From NCBI RefSeq assembly GCF_005239225.2, contig NC_133294.1:5617576-5681575 (forward strand): a DNA stretch of 64,000 bases, in the 5' to 3' direction. Numbering within the stretch: the first letter of the stretch is position 1; each line of letters starts with the position of its first letter. The notes beneath the pieces were generated by a model that was not told the DNA's origin, did not search any database, and saw nothing but the letters and a program-made list of their open reading frames with translations. Below are positions 24,090 to 35,983 of this stretch, piece after piece. Made by a program: the position numbers and the translations under genes. The stretch is from Populus alba. Lineage: Eukaryota; Streptophyta; Magnoliopsida; Malpighiales; Salicaceae.

Positions 24090-25961
24090 CTCCCTCTCAA
24101 GTTGGAGTGTATATTAATTATACCCAACTTGCTAAGTAAATTCTCAAACTGTGTGGAGCTTAATGGCTTAGTAAATAAGTCTGCTGGTTGCTGTGTAGTT
24201 TGAATGTAGGATGTCTGAATCATTCTTGCTTGAATCTTCTCACGTATCAAGTGACAATCTATTTCAATATGCTTTGTTTGCTCATGAAATACTGGATTTG
24301 ATGCGATGTGCATTGCTGCTTGATTATATCACAAAACAGAGTCACTGGTTGTGTGTGATTTATCTTCAAGTCCTTTAAAACATTTTTCAGCCATGTAATC
24401 TCGCAACATGTAGTAGCCATAGATTGATATTCTGCCTCTGCACTTGAACACGATACCGTCGTCTGTTTCTTGGTCCTTCAAGAAATAGGTGGTCCTCCAA
24501 GTAAAATGCAATAACTGGTAACTGATCTCCTTGTGTCCTTACAACAAGCCCAATCAGCATCACAAAATGCTTGTAACTGAAGGTTACTTGTGGATGGTAA
24601 CATGATGTCTTGTCCAGGTGTTTACTTGATATATTTGAGGACTTGATGAGTTGCTGCTAGATGGGGTTGCCGAGGTTTATCCATAAACTGACTTAAGATG
24701 TGCACAACATAAGTCAAGTTGGGTCTAGTTATAGTCAGATATATCAACCTTCCAACTAACCTTCAGTATGTTGATCTATCCTCCAAGAGCTTTTCATCAG
24801 ATTGTGTTAATGATACATTTTGGTCCAAAGGAAACCGAGATGACTTGGCACCTAAAAATCCTATATCATTCAAAATGTATAGGGCGTATTTTCTCTATGA
24901 CAAACTGATCCCATTCCGCAATCTTGCAACTTCTATGCCAAGGAAGTACTTAAGTTGTCCCAAGTCTTTCAGCTTGAATTGTCTGGACTAGAAAAGCTTG
25001 GTGTTCTCTATGTCCTGCAAATTGTTTTCAACCAATATCACATCATCCACATATATCAGTAATGCTAGAAAGTTACCCTGATAGCTGCAGATGAACAAAG
25101 AATAATCAGATAACGATTGGTGGAATCCTGCAGCCTTGAGTGCCTTGGATAGCTTGGTAAACCACTGTCTAGAGGCTTGTTTCAAGCTATATAGGGATTT
25201 ATGGAGTTTACAAACTCATGTCTCCCCCTTTCGTTGGAAACCAGGAGGCAATGACATGTAAACATCCTCATCCAAGTCGCCATTCAAGAATGCATTGTTG
25301 ACATCTAATTGGTGGAGATGTCTACCATGCAAAGCTACCACACTGAGTAAGACACGGACAGTGACCATTTTTGCGACAGGGGTGAAGGTTTCCTGGTAAT
25401 CAACACCTTCAATTTGGTTGTATCCCTTAGCCACCAGCCGGGCCTTATACCATTCAACTGTCCCATTAGCTTTCAGCTTGATCTTGTAGACCCATTTATA
25501 GCCGATTGGTCGTTTATGAGAAGGCAAGGGAACCAAGCTCCAAGTGCCAGTAGCTTGTAAAGCAATGATTTCAAGATGGATGGCCTTACGCCACTGTGGA
25601 TGCTGAACAGCCTGGGAAAAACTGGTAGGTTCTTTGAGAAGGGTGAGTTGAGTGGTATAAGCTTTATGATTGGGAGAAAGATGAGCATAGGATAAGTAAG
25701 AATAGAGAGGATAAGCAGTACCTGAAGTGTGAACCAAGTTCGTGGAGGATGATGGTTCAGTCCTTGAAGGAAGGGTCATGCCAAGGTGAAAGTCCTGCAG
25801 ATAAGGAGTGGTAATCGATTGATGGCCACAACGAAGAGGTTGAGTGGGAATAAGAGAGGAGTCGGGTTGAGTGATCTGTGAGGAATCAAGTATGTGTGGG
25901 GTAGGGGTAGCTGGAGAGGGAAGATCATTGAGTGTTTGATGGGTAATAGGAGGAGGGGGTG
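24090..25961 (-). pseudogene. Outer Copia, reverse transcriptase and RNase H part
   Basis: Decayed 3' half of the pol region, read on the minus strand. The reverse transcriptase N-terminal part ending LDVNNAFLNGDLDEDVYM lies at about 25240-25560. The active-site motif YVDD is in the frame 25185-24988. The RNase H C-terminal part ([14 protein letters not shown], then LFTKPL) is at 24313-24068. Stops and frame changes separate these pieces, so it cannot be translated as one protein. It continues the gag-integrase half found beyond the nested element at 30891-33268. Confidence 0.9.
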
Positions 25962-25966
25962 CAAAA

Positions 25967-26198
25967 TGTTGCAACTAAGTCAGTTAATAAATGTCCTAGT
26001 CTTTAGGATTAAGAGATAAGATTTGATTTATTCCTTGTTTACTAAACCACGTTTGTAGGAGTGCTAAACGTGGGTTGCATATTTTTCTATTTTATGTTGT
26101 AATAGCTGCTATATATATATATATACATCTCTGTTTCATTGAATAATATACTTATTCATTCTCTTCATTTGTGTGTTTAAAGGATCCTGACTCCAACA
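25967..26198 (+). repeat. 5' LTR of inner Copia
   Basis: Begins tgttgcaactaagtcag and ends gactccaaca. Contains a short TA tract (about 26111-26125). Confidence 0.95.
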
Positions 26199-26200
26199 AG

Positions 26201-26212
26201 TGGTATCAGAGC
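26201..26212 (+). promoter_or_regulatory. Primer-binding site of inner Copia (initiator tRNA-Met)
   Basis: TGGTATCAGAGC, two bases after the LTR end, is the standard plant Copia primer-binding site, complementary to the 3' end of initiator tRNA-Met. Confidence 0.93.
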
Positions 26213-26302
26213 ATGTTACCATCAGGGCCTGATTGAGAAATATAAGAATCTGCAGTGTTCTTGTGAAGAGAGAGTGCAGAGAAGGAACAAAGTGAGAGTA
26301 GG

Positions 26303-29300
26303 ATGGCATTCGAAGGAAATTTTTTTCAACCAACTATTCCCAGGTTTGATGGTCACTACGATCATTGGGCCATGCTGATGGAAAATTTCCTACGATCCAA
26401 AGAGTATTGGAGTTTGATCGAGGCAGGAATTCCAACAGTTGCAACTAGAACAGAACAGACGGAGGCACAACAAAAGACTGTTGAAGACATGAGGCTGAAA
26501 GATTTGAAGGTAAAAAATTATCTCTTTCAAGCCATTGATCGTACCATTATGGAGACAATCTTAAATAGAGATTCAGCAAAAGGAATATGGGATTCCATGC
26601 GTCAAAAGTATCAAGGATCTACTAAAGTGAAACGGGCTCAACTACAAGCATTACAGAGAGAATTTGAGCTTCTTGGAATGAAAGCAAGAGAGAGTGTTGA
26701 TGACTATTTCTATAGAACTCTTACCATTGCCAATAAGATGAAATTTCAAAGTGAATGCATGGAACAAACTGTTATCATTGAGAAGATTCTGCGATCCATG
26801 ACAACAAATTTTGATTATGTCGTGTGCTCCATCGAAGAATCAAATAATCTTGCTATTATGACCATTGATGAACTTTAAAGCAGCTTGCTTGTGCACGAGC
26901 AAAAAATGAAGGGCCACAAAAAGGAAGAGCAAGCTCTAAAAGTTACTGGTGGGGAGAGGTTTGAAGCAAGGGAGGATGATAGATTTAGGAGCAGAAACAG
27001 AAGTCGTGGAGGATTCAGAGGCAGAGGCAAAGGTCGAGGAAGGCAATCTTTCAACAAAGCTCTCATTGAGTGCTATCGTTGTCATAAACTAGGACATTTT
27101 TCTTATGAATGTCCTAGTTGGGAAAAGGCAGCAAATTATGTGGAACTAGAAGAAGAAGATGATATGTTGCTCATGTCATACGTGGAACCTAACAATTCCA
27201 CCAAAGAAGAGGTATGGTTTTTAGACTCCGGTTGTAGCAGTTATATGAGTGGGAACAAACTGTGGTTTACATAGTTAGATGAAGGGTTCAGACACTCAGT
27301 TAAGCTAGGCAACAATTCTAAAATGGCAGTGATGGGAAAGGGATGTGTGAAGCTTAACATAGCTGGAGTGATACAAAAGATTGATGGGGTTTACTATATC
27401 CCTGAATTAAAAAACAATTTGTTAAGTATGGGTCAACTATAAGAGAAAGGCTTATCTATACTTATTCAAAACAATACGTGCAAATTGTTCCATCCAACTA
27501 GAGGTCTCATCATGGATACAACCATGACTTCTAATAGAATGTTTGTCATAGATACAGTAATGCCTTCAAAGGAACCTATGTCTTTCTTTCAAGCTACTAA
27601 GAAAGAAAAAACACAACTATGGCACAACAGGTTTGCTCATCTTAATTTCAAAGGTTTAAGAATATTACATTCCAAGAAGATGGTTGAAGGGTTGCCATTA
27701 CTTTCAGCTCCAATGAAAGTGTGTACTGATTGTTTAGCGGGAAAACAACACAGGAGCAGCATTCCACAGAAAAGCTACTGGAGAGCAACATGCAAACTGC
27801 AACTTGTGCATTCCGATATTTGTGGACCTGTAACTCCAGAATCCAACAGTGGAAAAAGGTACCTAATCACTTTCATCGATGATTTTAGTAGAAAGTGTTG
27901 GGTTTATTTCATTTCAGCAAAGTCAGAAGCTTTTACTATGTTCAAAAAATTCAAAAGCTTAGTAGAAAAGGAGGCTAGTTCTTTAATGGGGTGCTTAAAA
28001 ACCGACAGAGGTGGGGAATTTACTTCTAAAGAATTCAATGAGTACTGTCTTTTGAATGGGATCAAAAGACAACTAACTGCAACATACATGCCTCAGCAAA
28101 ATGGTGTTGCTGAGAGGAAGAACCGGACAATCATGAATCTAGTTAGAAGCATGCTGTCAGAAAAACATATTCCTAGAGAGTTCTGGCCAGAGGCAGTGAA
28201 CTGGTGTGTACATGTACTAAATAGGAGCCCTACTTTGGCAGTCAAAGATCTCACACCTGAAGAAGCATGGAGTTGTGTTAAACCTTCAGTGGCTTACTTT
28301 CGTGTATTTGGTTGTATTGGTCACGTTCATATTCCAAATGTGAAAAGAACAAAGCTAGATTCAAGGAGTTCAAAGTGTGTATTACTGGGAGTAAGTGAAG
28401 AAACAAAAGGCTACAAAATGTATAATCCAACCACAAAGAAAATTGTGATTAGCCGTGATGTGATCTTTGAAGAAAATGAAGTTTGAAACTGGACAGAAGG
28501 CGATATCAATGTATTGCTGAAATGGGGAGATGCTGAGATCGATGTAACTGAAGAATTTGATGCTGAAATTGAAGAGCAGGATCAAGAGCAGTTTGGAGAG
28601 CAAGAACAAGAGCAGCATGAAGTAAATAATTCTTCAGTTAGAGTAATTAGTTCGTCTTCATCAAATTCATCTTCAACAAACTCAACTGAAGAAAATGAGC
28701 CTAATCAACCTGCTGTTGCTGAACACAATCCTCTTACTGATGCTATTCAACCTACTCCCAGAATTCGAAGACCACCATACTGGATGCAGGATTATGTCAC
28801 AGATACCACTGCTGCTCATCAACCTGCTGAACACAATCAACCTGCTGCTGATGTCACAGGTACCACTACTGCTGATCAACCTGCTGCAAGAATTCGAAGA
28901 ACACCATACTGGATGCAGGATTATGACACAGGTTTAAATTTTTCTGAAGAAGAAGAAACTCAAAACATGGTATTTTATACCACTGCTGGAGATCCATACA
29001 CCTATGAAGAAGCCTCAAAAAGTCAGAAATGGAGAGCAGCCATGGATACTGAAATTTCAGCAATAGAGAGGAATGATACATGGGACTTAATTGTGCTTCC
29101 GAAGCATGCAAGGAAGATTGGTGTAAAATGGATTTACAAGACAAAGCTCAATGAAAAAGGATAAATGGACAAATACAAAGCAAGGCTTGTAGCAAAGGGG
29201 TATGCACAACAACATGGAATTGACTACACTGAAGTGTTTGCACTAGTAGCACGATGAGATACAATCTGAATGGTTCTCGCCATAACAGCACAGAGAGATT

Positions 29301-30547
29301 GGACAGTGTATCAGCTGGATGTAAAGAGTGTATTCCTCTATGGAGAATTAGATGAAGATGTGTATGTAGAGTAGCCCCTAGGCTATGAGAAGAAGGGAGA
29401 GGAATACAAAGTTTACAAATTAAAGAAAGCATTATACAGATTGAAGCAGACATCGAGAGCCTGGTTTAGTAGAATTGAATCATATTTTCTGAAGGAAGGG
29501 TTTGTTCGATGTCCAAGTGAGCATACTTTATTTGTAAAAACTCATCAAGAATGTCAAGGAGAAGGAAAGATTCTGGTGGTAAGCTTATATGTGGATGATC
29601 TGGTATTCACTGGAAATGACGAGGAAATGTTTGCAGATTTTAAAGCTTCAATGCAACGGGAATTTGCTATGACAGATTTAGGTAAGATGAAGTTCTTTCT
29701 TGGAGTAGAAGTTGTGCAAAACGATGAAGGAATTTTCTTGAGTCAAAAGAAATATGCATTGGAGATCTTGGAGAGGTTTGGCTTGGAGAATGCAAATTCT
29801 GTTCGTAATCCAATAGTACCAGGTGTTAAACTAATAAAGAATGAAGATGAACAGCAGGTGCATATGACTCAATATAAGCAGATGGTCGGTAGCCTTATGT
29901 ATCTATCAGTCACAAGGCCAGACCTTATGTTTGTAGTGAGTTTAGCTAGTAGATATATGGAGCGACCAATAAATATACACATGCAGGCTATCAAAAGAAT
30001 TTTGAGGTATGTAAAGGGCATAGTGGACTTGGGAATTTGCTACAAACGGGGAGCTGCAATTGATGAAATGTTGGTGGCCTTTTCTGATAGTGAATATGAC
30101 GACGATCAAGATGATCAAAGGAGCACTTCTGGATATGTGTTTATGTTCAGTGGGGGAGCAGTTGCATGGAGTTCTAAGAAACAGCCAGTGATTTCTCTTT
30201 CAACAACTGAGGCAGAATTCATATTTGCAGCTCATTGTGCTTGCCATGTAGTGTGGATGAGAAGAGTGCTTGAAAGATTAAATTGCAAACAAGTTACACC
30301 TACTGTCATATACTGTGATAACATGTCTACGATTAAACTAGCAAAAAATCTGGTTATGCATGGCAGAAGTAAGCATATAGATGTCAGGTTCCACTTTCTG
30401 CATGAGTTGTGCAAAGAGGGTGTTATTGAGTTGAAGCACTGCAATACAAGAGATCAAGTTGTTGACATCATGACAAAAGCATTGAAGATGGATACATTTG
30501 AGAAGCTGAGAAATTTGATGGGCATATGTGTGGTCTCAAATGAATAA
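26303..30547 (+). pseudogene. Inner Copia gag-pol, one frame with eight stop codons
   Basis: The whole 1415-codon region stays in one reading frame. Gag begins at 26303 and has a CCHC zinc knuckle at 27071-27112 (CYRCHKLGHFSYEC). The protease active site LDSGCS is at 27221. Integrase has the His/Cys zinc-binding region from about 27620 and the catalytic Asp/Asp/Glu region with TDRGGEF and NGVAERKN. Reverse transcriptase has YVDD at 29588-29599. RNase H ends near 30540. In-frame stops start at 26876, 27272, 27440, 28484, 29162, 29255, 29267 and 29372. I saw no frameshift. The element is therefore defective for its own proteins but structurally complete. A 129-base internal duplication lies between integrase and reverse transcriptase. 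Confidence 0.93.
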
Positions 30548-30600
30548 ACCGTTACTTTTATTACTGCTGCTAAACTGCTTGCTGGAAAACAATGCAGTTT

Positions 30601-30611
30601 AAGGGAGGATT
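30601..30611 (+). promoter_or_regulatory. Polypurine tract of inner Copia
   Basis: The purine-rich run aagggagga ends just before the TG of the 3' LTR at 30612, the expected site for plus-strand priming. Confidence 0.85.
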
Positions 30612-30750
30612 TGTTGCAACTAAGTCAGTTAATAAATGTCCTAGTCTTTAGGATTAAGAGATAAGATTTGATTTATTCCTTGTTTACTAAACCACGTTTG
30701 TAGGAGTGCTAAACGTGGGTTGCATATTTTTCTATTTTCTGTTGTAATAG

Positions 30751-30800
<50 letters not shown>

Positions 30801-30885
30801 ATATATATATAACAACTCTGTTTCATTGAATAATATACTTTTACATTCTCTTCATTTGTGTGTTTAAAGGATCCTGACTCCAACA
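30612..30885 (+). repeat. 3' LTR of inner Copia
   Basis: Matches 25967-26198 but is 42 bases longer because a TA tract (about 30754-30811) has expanded. Confidence 0.95.
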
Positions 30886-30890
30886 CAAAG

Positions 30891-33268
30891 TCTATGTCAA
30901 AAGGTAAAAATGAATTGGGAGTGGGAGAAGTACCAGCACTTGGTGTGAGGGAAGGAAATATATTTTCAAAGAAAATGACATCCCTTGATACTATGACCCG
31001 TTTTGTAGCTAGATCAAAGATTTGATATCCCTTTTTCCCATAAAGATACCCAAGAAAAATACATTTAAATGCTTGAGGATCAAATTTGGAGCGACTCTAT
31101 GCATGGGTGGAAATAAAACATAAGCAACCAAATACTCGTAAGTGTGAATAACTGGGAATTATGTTAAATAATTTTTCATATGGTGTCTTTCCGTGGAGAA
31201 TGGGGGTTGGTGTGCGATTGATGAGGTAAACGGAAGCAAGACTAGCATCACCTAAAAATTGATGAGAAAGACCGGCCTGAATAAGGCACGTGCCATATTT
31301 AACAAATGTCTATGTTTATGTTCGGCAACACCATTTTGTTGTGGAGTATTAATGCAACTAGTTTGGTGAATGATACCCTTATTAGCATAAAAGCTTTTGA
31401 GTTTGAATTCAAGACCATTGTCACTACAAATAATTTTGACCTTAAAATCAAATTAATTTTCAACCATGTTGATGAAGTTGACTAGAAGATCCTTAGTGTC
31501 TGATTTGTGTTTCATAAGATAAATCCATGTGCATCTAGTGTGACCATCAACGATATTGAGAAAATATTTTGCACTGAAATAGAAGCAACTTTATAACCAC
31601 CCCAAATGTCAACATGGATTAAATCAAATGGAGATGTACTGGTAATGGAACTTGAAGAAAATGGAAGTCTTGTTTGTTTTGCTAACGGACAAATTAAATA
31701 TTTGTCATGAGAACAAGAATTAACTTTAGGAAATAACTAGGATACTTTGGTTGAGGGATGTCCAAGACGTTGATGCCAAAGGTTCAGATGAAGAGTTTAG
31801 CCATGGTTGCATGTTCCTTTCTTGGCTTGGTCGAGAAAATATAAACCCTCCCTTTCAATTCCCGTCCCAATCATCTTCCCCGAACGTAGGTCATGAATCA
31901 CACAAAACTGGCTTAGAAAGATTGTAATACAAGAGGAATCGGATGCAAGCTTGCTAATTAAAATTAAGTTCAATCGAAAATATGGATCACACAAAACATT
32001 GTCAAGAATTAAGTCAGAGGATATGTGAACTCTGCCAATATGAGTTGTGTTATTGACCCATTCGGTAATTCAACAGTGTGGCCATTGACAAGTCTTGAGT
32101 ATGTGAATAGGTTTTGATCAGAAATCATATGTTCTGTGCATCCACTGTCCAAAATCCATGTACTTCTGTTGCCATTAGAAATGAGTGAAAAAGCCTTACC
32201 CGAGAGTTCATCATGAGTTGGGCAATTAATAACATGATTGGCAGAAGTTGTTTTATTCTTTAACATGCTGAGTATCTGTTTGCATTCTTCAGCTGTGAAG
32301 GGAAAACTCATCTCCTTTATTTCATTCTTGTGTGATGCCACTTGGTTGCCTTGGGAAATTGTCGCCTTAAACTCAGCTTCAGTCACTGCTTTCTTTTTGC
32401 GACAATATTCTGCTGTATGTCACTTCCAGCGGCAAAAGGTGCATCTAAGATACGCACAACAATCCTTGGCAGTGTGGTTTGTTCTGTTACACTTGAAGCA
32501 TCTTAGTTCAGCTTTAATCTCGTGGTTTGAATTCCTTACAGCGAAGACAGCAGCCACATGCTAAGCATGGCTTTTCCCAGTTGTCACCTTTGATTGTTTC
32601 TCATGGCGAATGACCAGTGAATATGCTTTGTTTACTGTGGGTAGTGGATCTTGTAACAGAGTGTTGCTGCGAACACCTACGTATGAATCATTAAGACCCA
32701 TGAGGAATTTCATGGTTTTTTGTGTCTCCATATACACAACTACTTCTTTGATTGCCCCACAAGTGCATGTTGGAAAAGTGCAAAGTGCATCATGTTCATC
32801 CCATAGGCCCTTTAGCTTTATGAAGTAAGACCCTACAGACATGTTTCCCTGCACACAGTCATGAATTTTTTTCTCGACATTAAATAGTTGAACCACATTT
32901 ACATGCGAGAATCGTTCCTATAAGTCAAGCCATATATGTCTGGCATCTTTGCAGTTGATGACACTTGTGGCAATTTCTTTGGACATGGACCCTAATAGCC
33001 AAGTTTTCACCTGACAATTGCATTGGTTCCATTGTTGATGTTCATCGAATTTCTTCTCATTAGGCTCCTTCATTGAGCCATCTATAAACCCAATCTTATT
33101 TTTAATTGTCAGAGCCATAGTCATGGATTGGCTCCATGTACTATAGTTGTCTTCAACCAGGGATTGTGGCACAAGAACAACGTCATGTTGGTTTGAATGG
33201 TGAAGATAAAATTGATGATTGGGATGATCCCATCTTGCGCCTGTTGTTGTGCTTCCTTGGTCTACCAT
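30891..33268 (-). pseudogene. Outer Copia, gag, protease and integrase part
   Basis: Minus-strand 5' half of the outer element. Gag starts at 33268 and runs through 32918 and on from 32896 to 32561 in the same frame, broken by stops. A zinc knuckle (CFKCNRTNHTAKDC) lies near 32490 and the protease motif LDSGC near 32140. A frame change occurs at about 32000, after which integrase text runs from 31994 to about 31800, and then in broken pieces to 30900. The gag ATG is only 30 bases from the LTR, so the usual leader appears to be missing. Confidence 0.88.
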
Positions 33269-33298
33269 AGAGCTGGCTGAAGGCTTTGTGATTTATTT

Positions 33299-33524
33299 TG
33301 ATAAAGAGAAATAATATTCTTCTTATTATTTCAATCAACTACAAGATTACAATATATATTGATAGTTGTGCATCAGGCTCCTGCACTATTACCTATAATC
33401 AAGCCTAATTATTTACAAACAAGAAAACAAATAATTAACGATCCTGCACTAGCGCTGATTTGGTTTATTGCCTATTCAGTGTTGATTTGATTTGTTGCCT
33501 AATTAGTGCTTGATTTCCTTAACA
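33299..33524 (-). repeat. 5' LTR of outer Copia
   Basis: 226 bases, matches 23867-24089, ends CA at 33524 directly before the TGATA target duplication. Confidence 0.93.
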
Positions 33525-33529
33525 TGATA

Positions 33530-35091
33530 TGTCGCACCCACCACAACGAGTAAGGCTTCCTAAGATAAAATGATGATGGAAATAATTAAGAAAATCAGAT
33601 TTGTCATTAAAATTACTAGAAAAAACTAGCACCGATTGTAAAAGTCCAAGAAATAAAATTTATTATATCATTTCAAAAATGGAATTTAAAAGAACTTTTC
33701 ACACATCACAAATGCATCATTTGGAAACTTCTAATTTTTAAACAAAACATACCTAAGAAAAAATAAACCTGCCTTCAGTTTTGTACAGTAAATTGAATTG
33801 AACATTAAACAAAATGAGAACTTCTAAAAAAAAATAGTATAAAAACAATGATGCCTTGATTCAATTGATTTCTATGGTTTTTTAGTCCTCAAACTCTTAG
33901 TTTCTACTTGATTATTATAAAATCCTTAAAATTAATAAGGTTTTGTAGACTTTGGTGTTTTAAAAAAATGTAAATAATTTTTTTTTTTTTTTATTGAATA
34001 ATTGACTAAAATCCTTCAAAGTGTTTTGTCGTCATGATGACCTCAAAAAAAACTAATTGGGTTGAGCTGCAAGCATGAGGCTCATTGTAGAACATAGCCA
34101 AAAAGACAGGCCAAAAACCCAATTTATTAACCATTATCATTTTAGATCGATACTTTTATTCAAAAAGTGAGAAATGGACCTTATTATTAAAAAATTACTA
34201 TTTTAGATTTTAGTAATTATTTACCATAAACATGCAATTTATACCTTTTAAGGCACGTTCTTAGAAAGAGCACAAGAGTTACTTGTATTATAAAACAAGT
34301 AATAATATAATTTATTTTAGATATATTATTTTAAAATGATCAAAATCTTCATTTTAAAATAGTCTGACTCATAGAGCACGGGCATCTAAATAATATTTAC
34401 ATATATGGTATTCACACTCCCACACCTTAGAACACCACTACAACTAATTTTAAAATTTATCCTAGGAAAATTAAAATAAATAAAAAGTCAATTGAAATTA
34501 AAAATAAATTAAAGAAGAAAAATACAAATCGATCATATTCAAATATTTCCATAACTAAAATCTATCTCCTTGATCCATCTCTCTTATTGATTACTTATAA
34601 TAAAAAAATATGCAATTAATAAGATTTAACTTTTATTTTTAGTTATTAATTACTTCATTTCTTTTACTTCTTTTAGAATTGTATTCAACATTATAAATTT
34701 TAAATGTATTTTACTTTTTTTTTTTTTTATGTTTCCAATTTCAATTTAATGTATAGTGCGAAGTCAAGTGAACATGAGCCATCATAATAGTAGCTACTTT
34801 CAACTAATTAAGAGATCATGGTCAATATAATAGAAATATGGATGGAAGATTTAAAATAATAAAAATTTGAAACGAAAAGGTTTCATTTGACCAAATTGTA
34901 AATAGAGAGGATTCGATAAATTGACATAATAGTGGGGTATCATGTTAATTTAACCTATTTTTAATGGGAATATGACACACAACAATAACATTTTTTTTGG
35001 CTAATAATTAATTAACTGATGTTATTTCATCGAACTATGTTTTGTATGTATTTGGGTCGGTTTCAACAAAAAAAAAAATGTAACGTGTAAT
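33530..35091. other. Intergenic DNA, no gene seen
   Basis: AT-rich, with no motif-bearing frame or recognisable element. Confidence 0.5.
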
Positions 35092-35096
35092 ATATT

Positions 35097-35391
35097 TATC
35101 AAAGAATCATTTCAACCTAAAAACTTAAGCTATTAGGTGAGGTCGCATGATATGATTTATATTATTCTTTAACACACCTCTTCAAGTAAAAGCGCTTTGA
35201 ACTTGAAACTTGCACTGACCCATATTACCTTGTGCTTAATTTTTTTTTATCAAATAAATGAGGATAGTGAGATTCGAACTCATGACCGCTTGGTCATCAA
35301 GACTCTGATACCATGTCAAATAATTATCTCAATCCAAAAACTTAAGGTATTATGTGAGGTCTCAGGATATGATTTATATTATTCTTTAACA
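35097..35391 (-). mobile_element. TRIM (terminal-repeat retrotransposon in miniature), complete, 295 bp
   Basis: Terminal direct repeats are 35097-35174 and 35314-35391, both ending with a tatgatttatattattctttaaca-type tail. On the minus strand the LTR starts TGTTAAAG. Immediately inside the right LTR, read on the minus strand, is TGGTATCAGAGTC (35301-35313), an initiator-Met primer-binding site. Inside the left LTR is a polypurine tract (35175-35186). The 5-base target duplication ATATT is exact (35092-35096 and 35392-35396). It has no coding capacity and would depend on proteins from another element. The outer TG of the left LTR has decayed to TA. Confidence 0.9.
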
Positions 35392-35396
35392 ATATT

Positions 35397-35983
35397 TAAC
35401 TTGAAAAAAAATATTAAATTGAATTTATTTTAGTATTTTCTTATAGTTTTAATGTGATGATATTAAAAAATAAAAAACATATATAAAAAATATTATTTTA
35501 ATATACTTAAAAAAAAAATACTTTTAAAAAACACTAAACATGCATTAAGTTACAAATACAAATGAATGGTTTAAAATAGTATAATTGGGTTAGTTGATGA
35601 GTTAATTATAACCCATCATGTGGAGATGTTGATCTTACTAATTTAATAAAATAGTAAAATATAAAAATATGTGTGTCTCGTTGCATTTGTCGGGTTCTAA
35701 CCTAATATCTATTACCTAAGTTTTGGCCTAATGAACAACAAGGTAGTCCTAAGTTCAAAGATCACTACTGCTTTGCAAAAAGCATTTGATTTCATCAAAA
35801 TAATTCCACGTTTCTTGTCTAGCTTAATTTGGGAGATGAAGTTGCTTGTGGTGGTGGGTTTTTAGGCAGTGAGCAGACAAGGAGATGGATGAAAAGAAGT
35901 TCATTAAAAGGATATATCTGCCAGTTTGTTTGTTTGTTTGTTATAAAATAAATAAAGCATCCCTCAATCTCAACGTGCCAAAG
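35397..35983. other. Intergenic DNA with MITE-like core
   Basis: 35440-35540 resembles the dispersed MITE core. A (gttt)n-like tguttt run in plus-strand text lies near 35924-35942. No gene seen. Confidence 0.45.

Larger units (their letters stand above)
25967..30885 (+). mobile_element. Ty1/Copia LTR retrotransposon (inner, young) nested in the outer one
   Basis: 4919 bases, opposite in orientation to its host element. LTRs are 25967-26198 (232 bp) and 30612-30885 (274 bp), each starting TGTTG and ending CAACA. Outside a variable TA tract they differ at about five sites. The flanks are caaaa (25962-25966) and caaag (30886-30890), a 5-base target duplication with one mismatch. A primer-binding site tggtatcagagc follows the 5' LTR and a polypurine tract precedes the 3' LTR. 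The single long coding frame between them contains gag, protease, integrase, reverse transcriptase and RNase H in that order. Confidence 0.96.
23867..33524 (-). mobile_element. Ty1/Copia LTR retrotransposon (outer, old), split by a second Copia
   Basis: Both LTRs are recognisable: 23867-24089 (3' LTR for this minus-strand element) and 33299-33524 (5' LTR). They differ at roughly 14 positions plus an indel in about 223 bases. The outer ends read TG...CA, and the 5-base target duplication TGATA is exact (23862-23866 and 33525-33529). A polypurine tract is present next to the 3' LTR (24090-24098 read on the other strand). Order of domains on the minus strand is gag, protease, integrase, reverse transcriptase, RNase H, which is Copia order. 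Without the nested insert (25967-30885 plus its TSD) its own length is about 4.7 kb, usual for Copia. No initiator-Met primer-binding site is visible after the 5' LTR. Confidence 0.93.

Noticed and set aside
35097..35391. TRIM as a Cassandra element
   Set aside because: Cassandra LTRs carry 5S rRNA-like sequence, which I do not see here.
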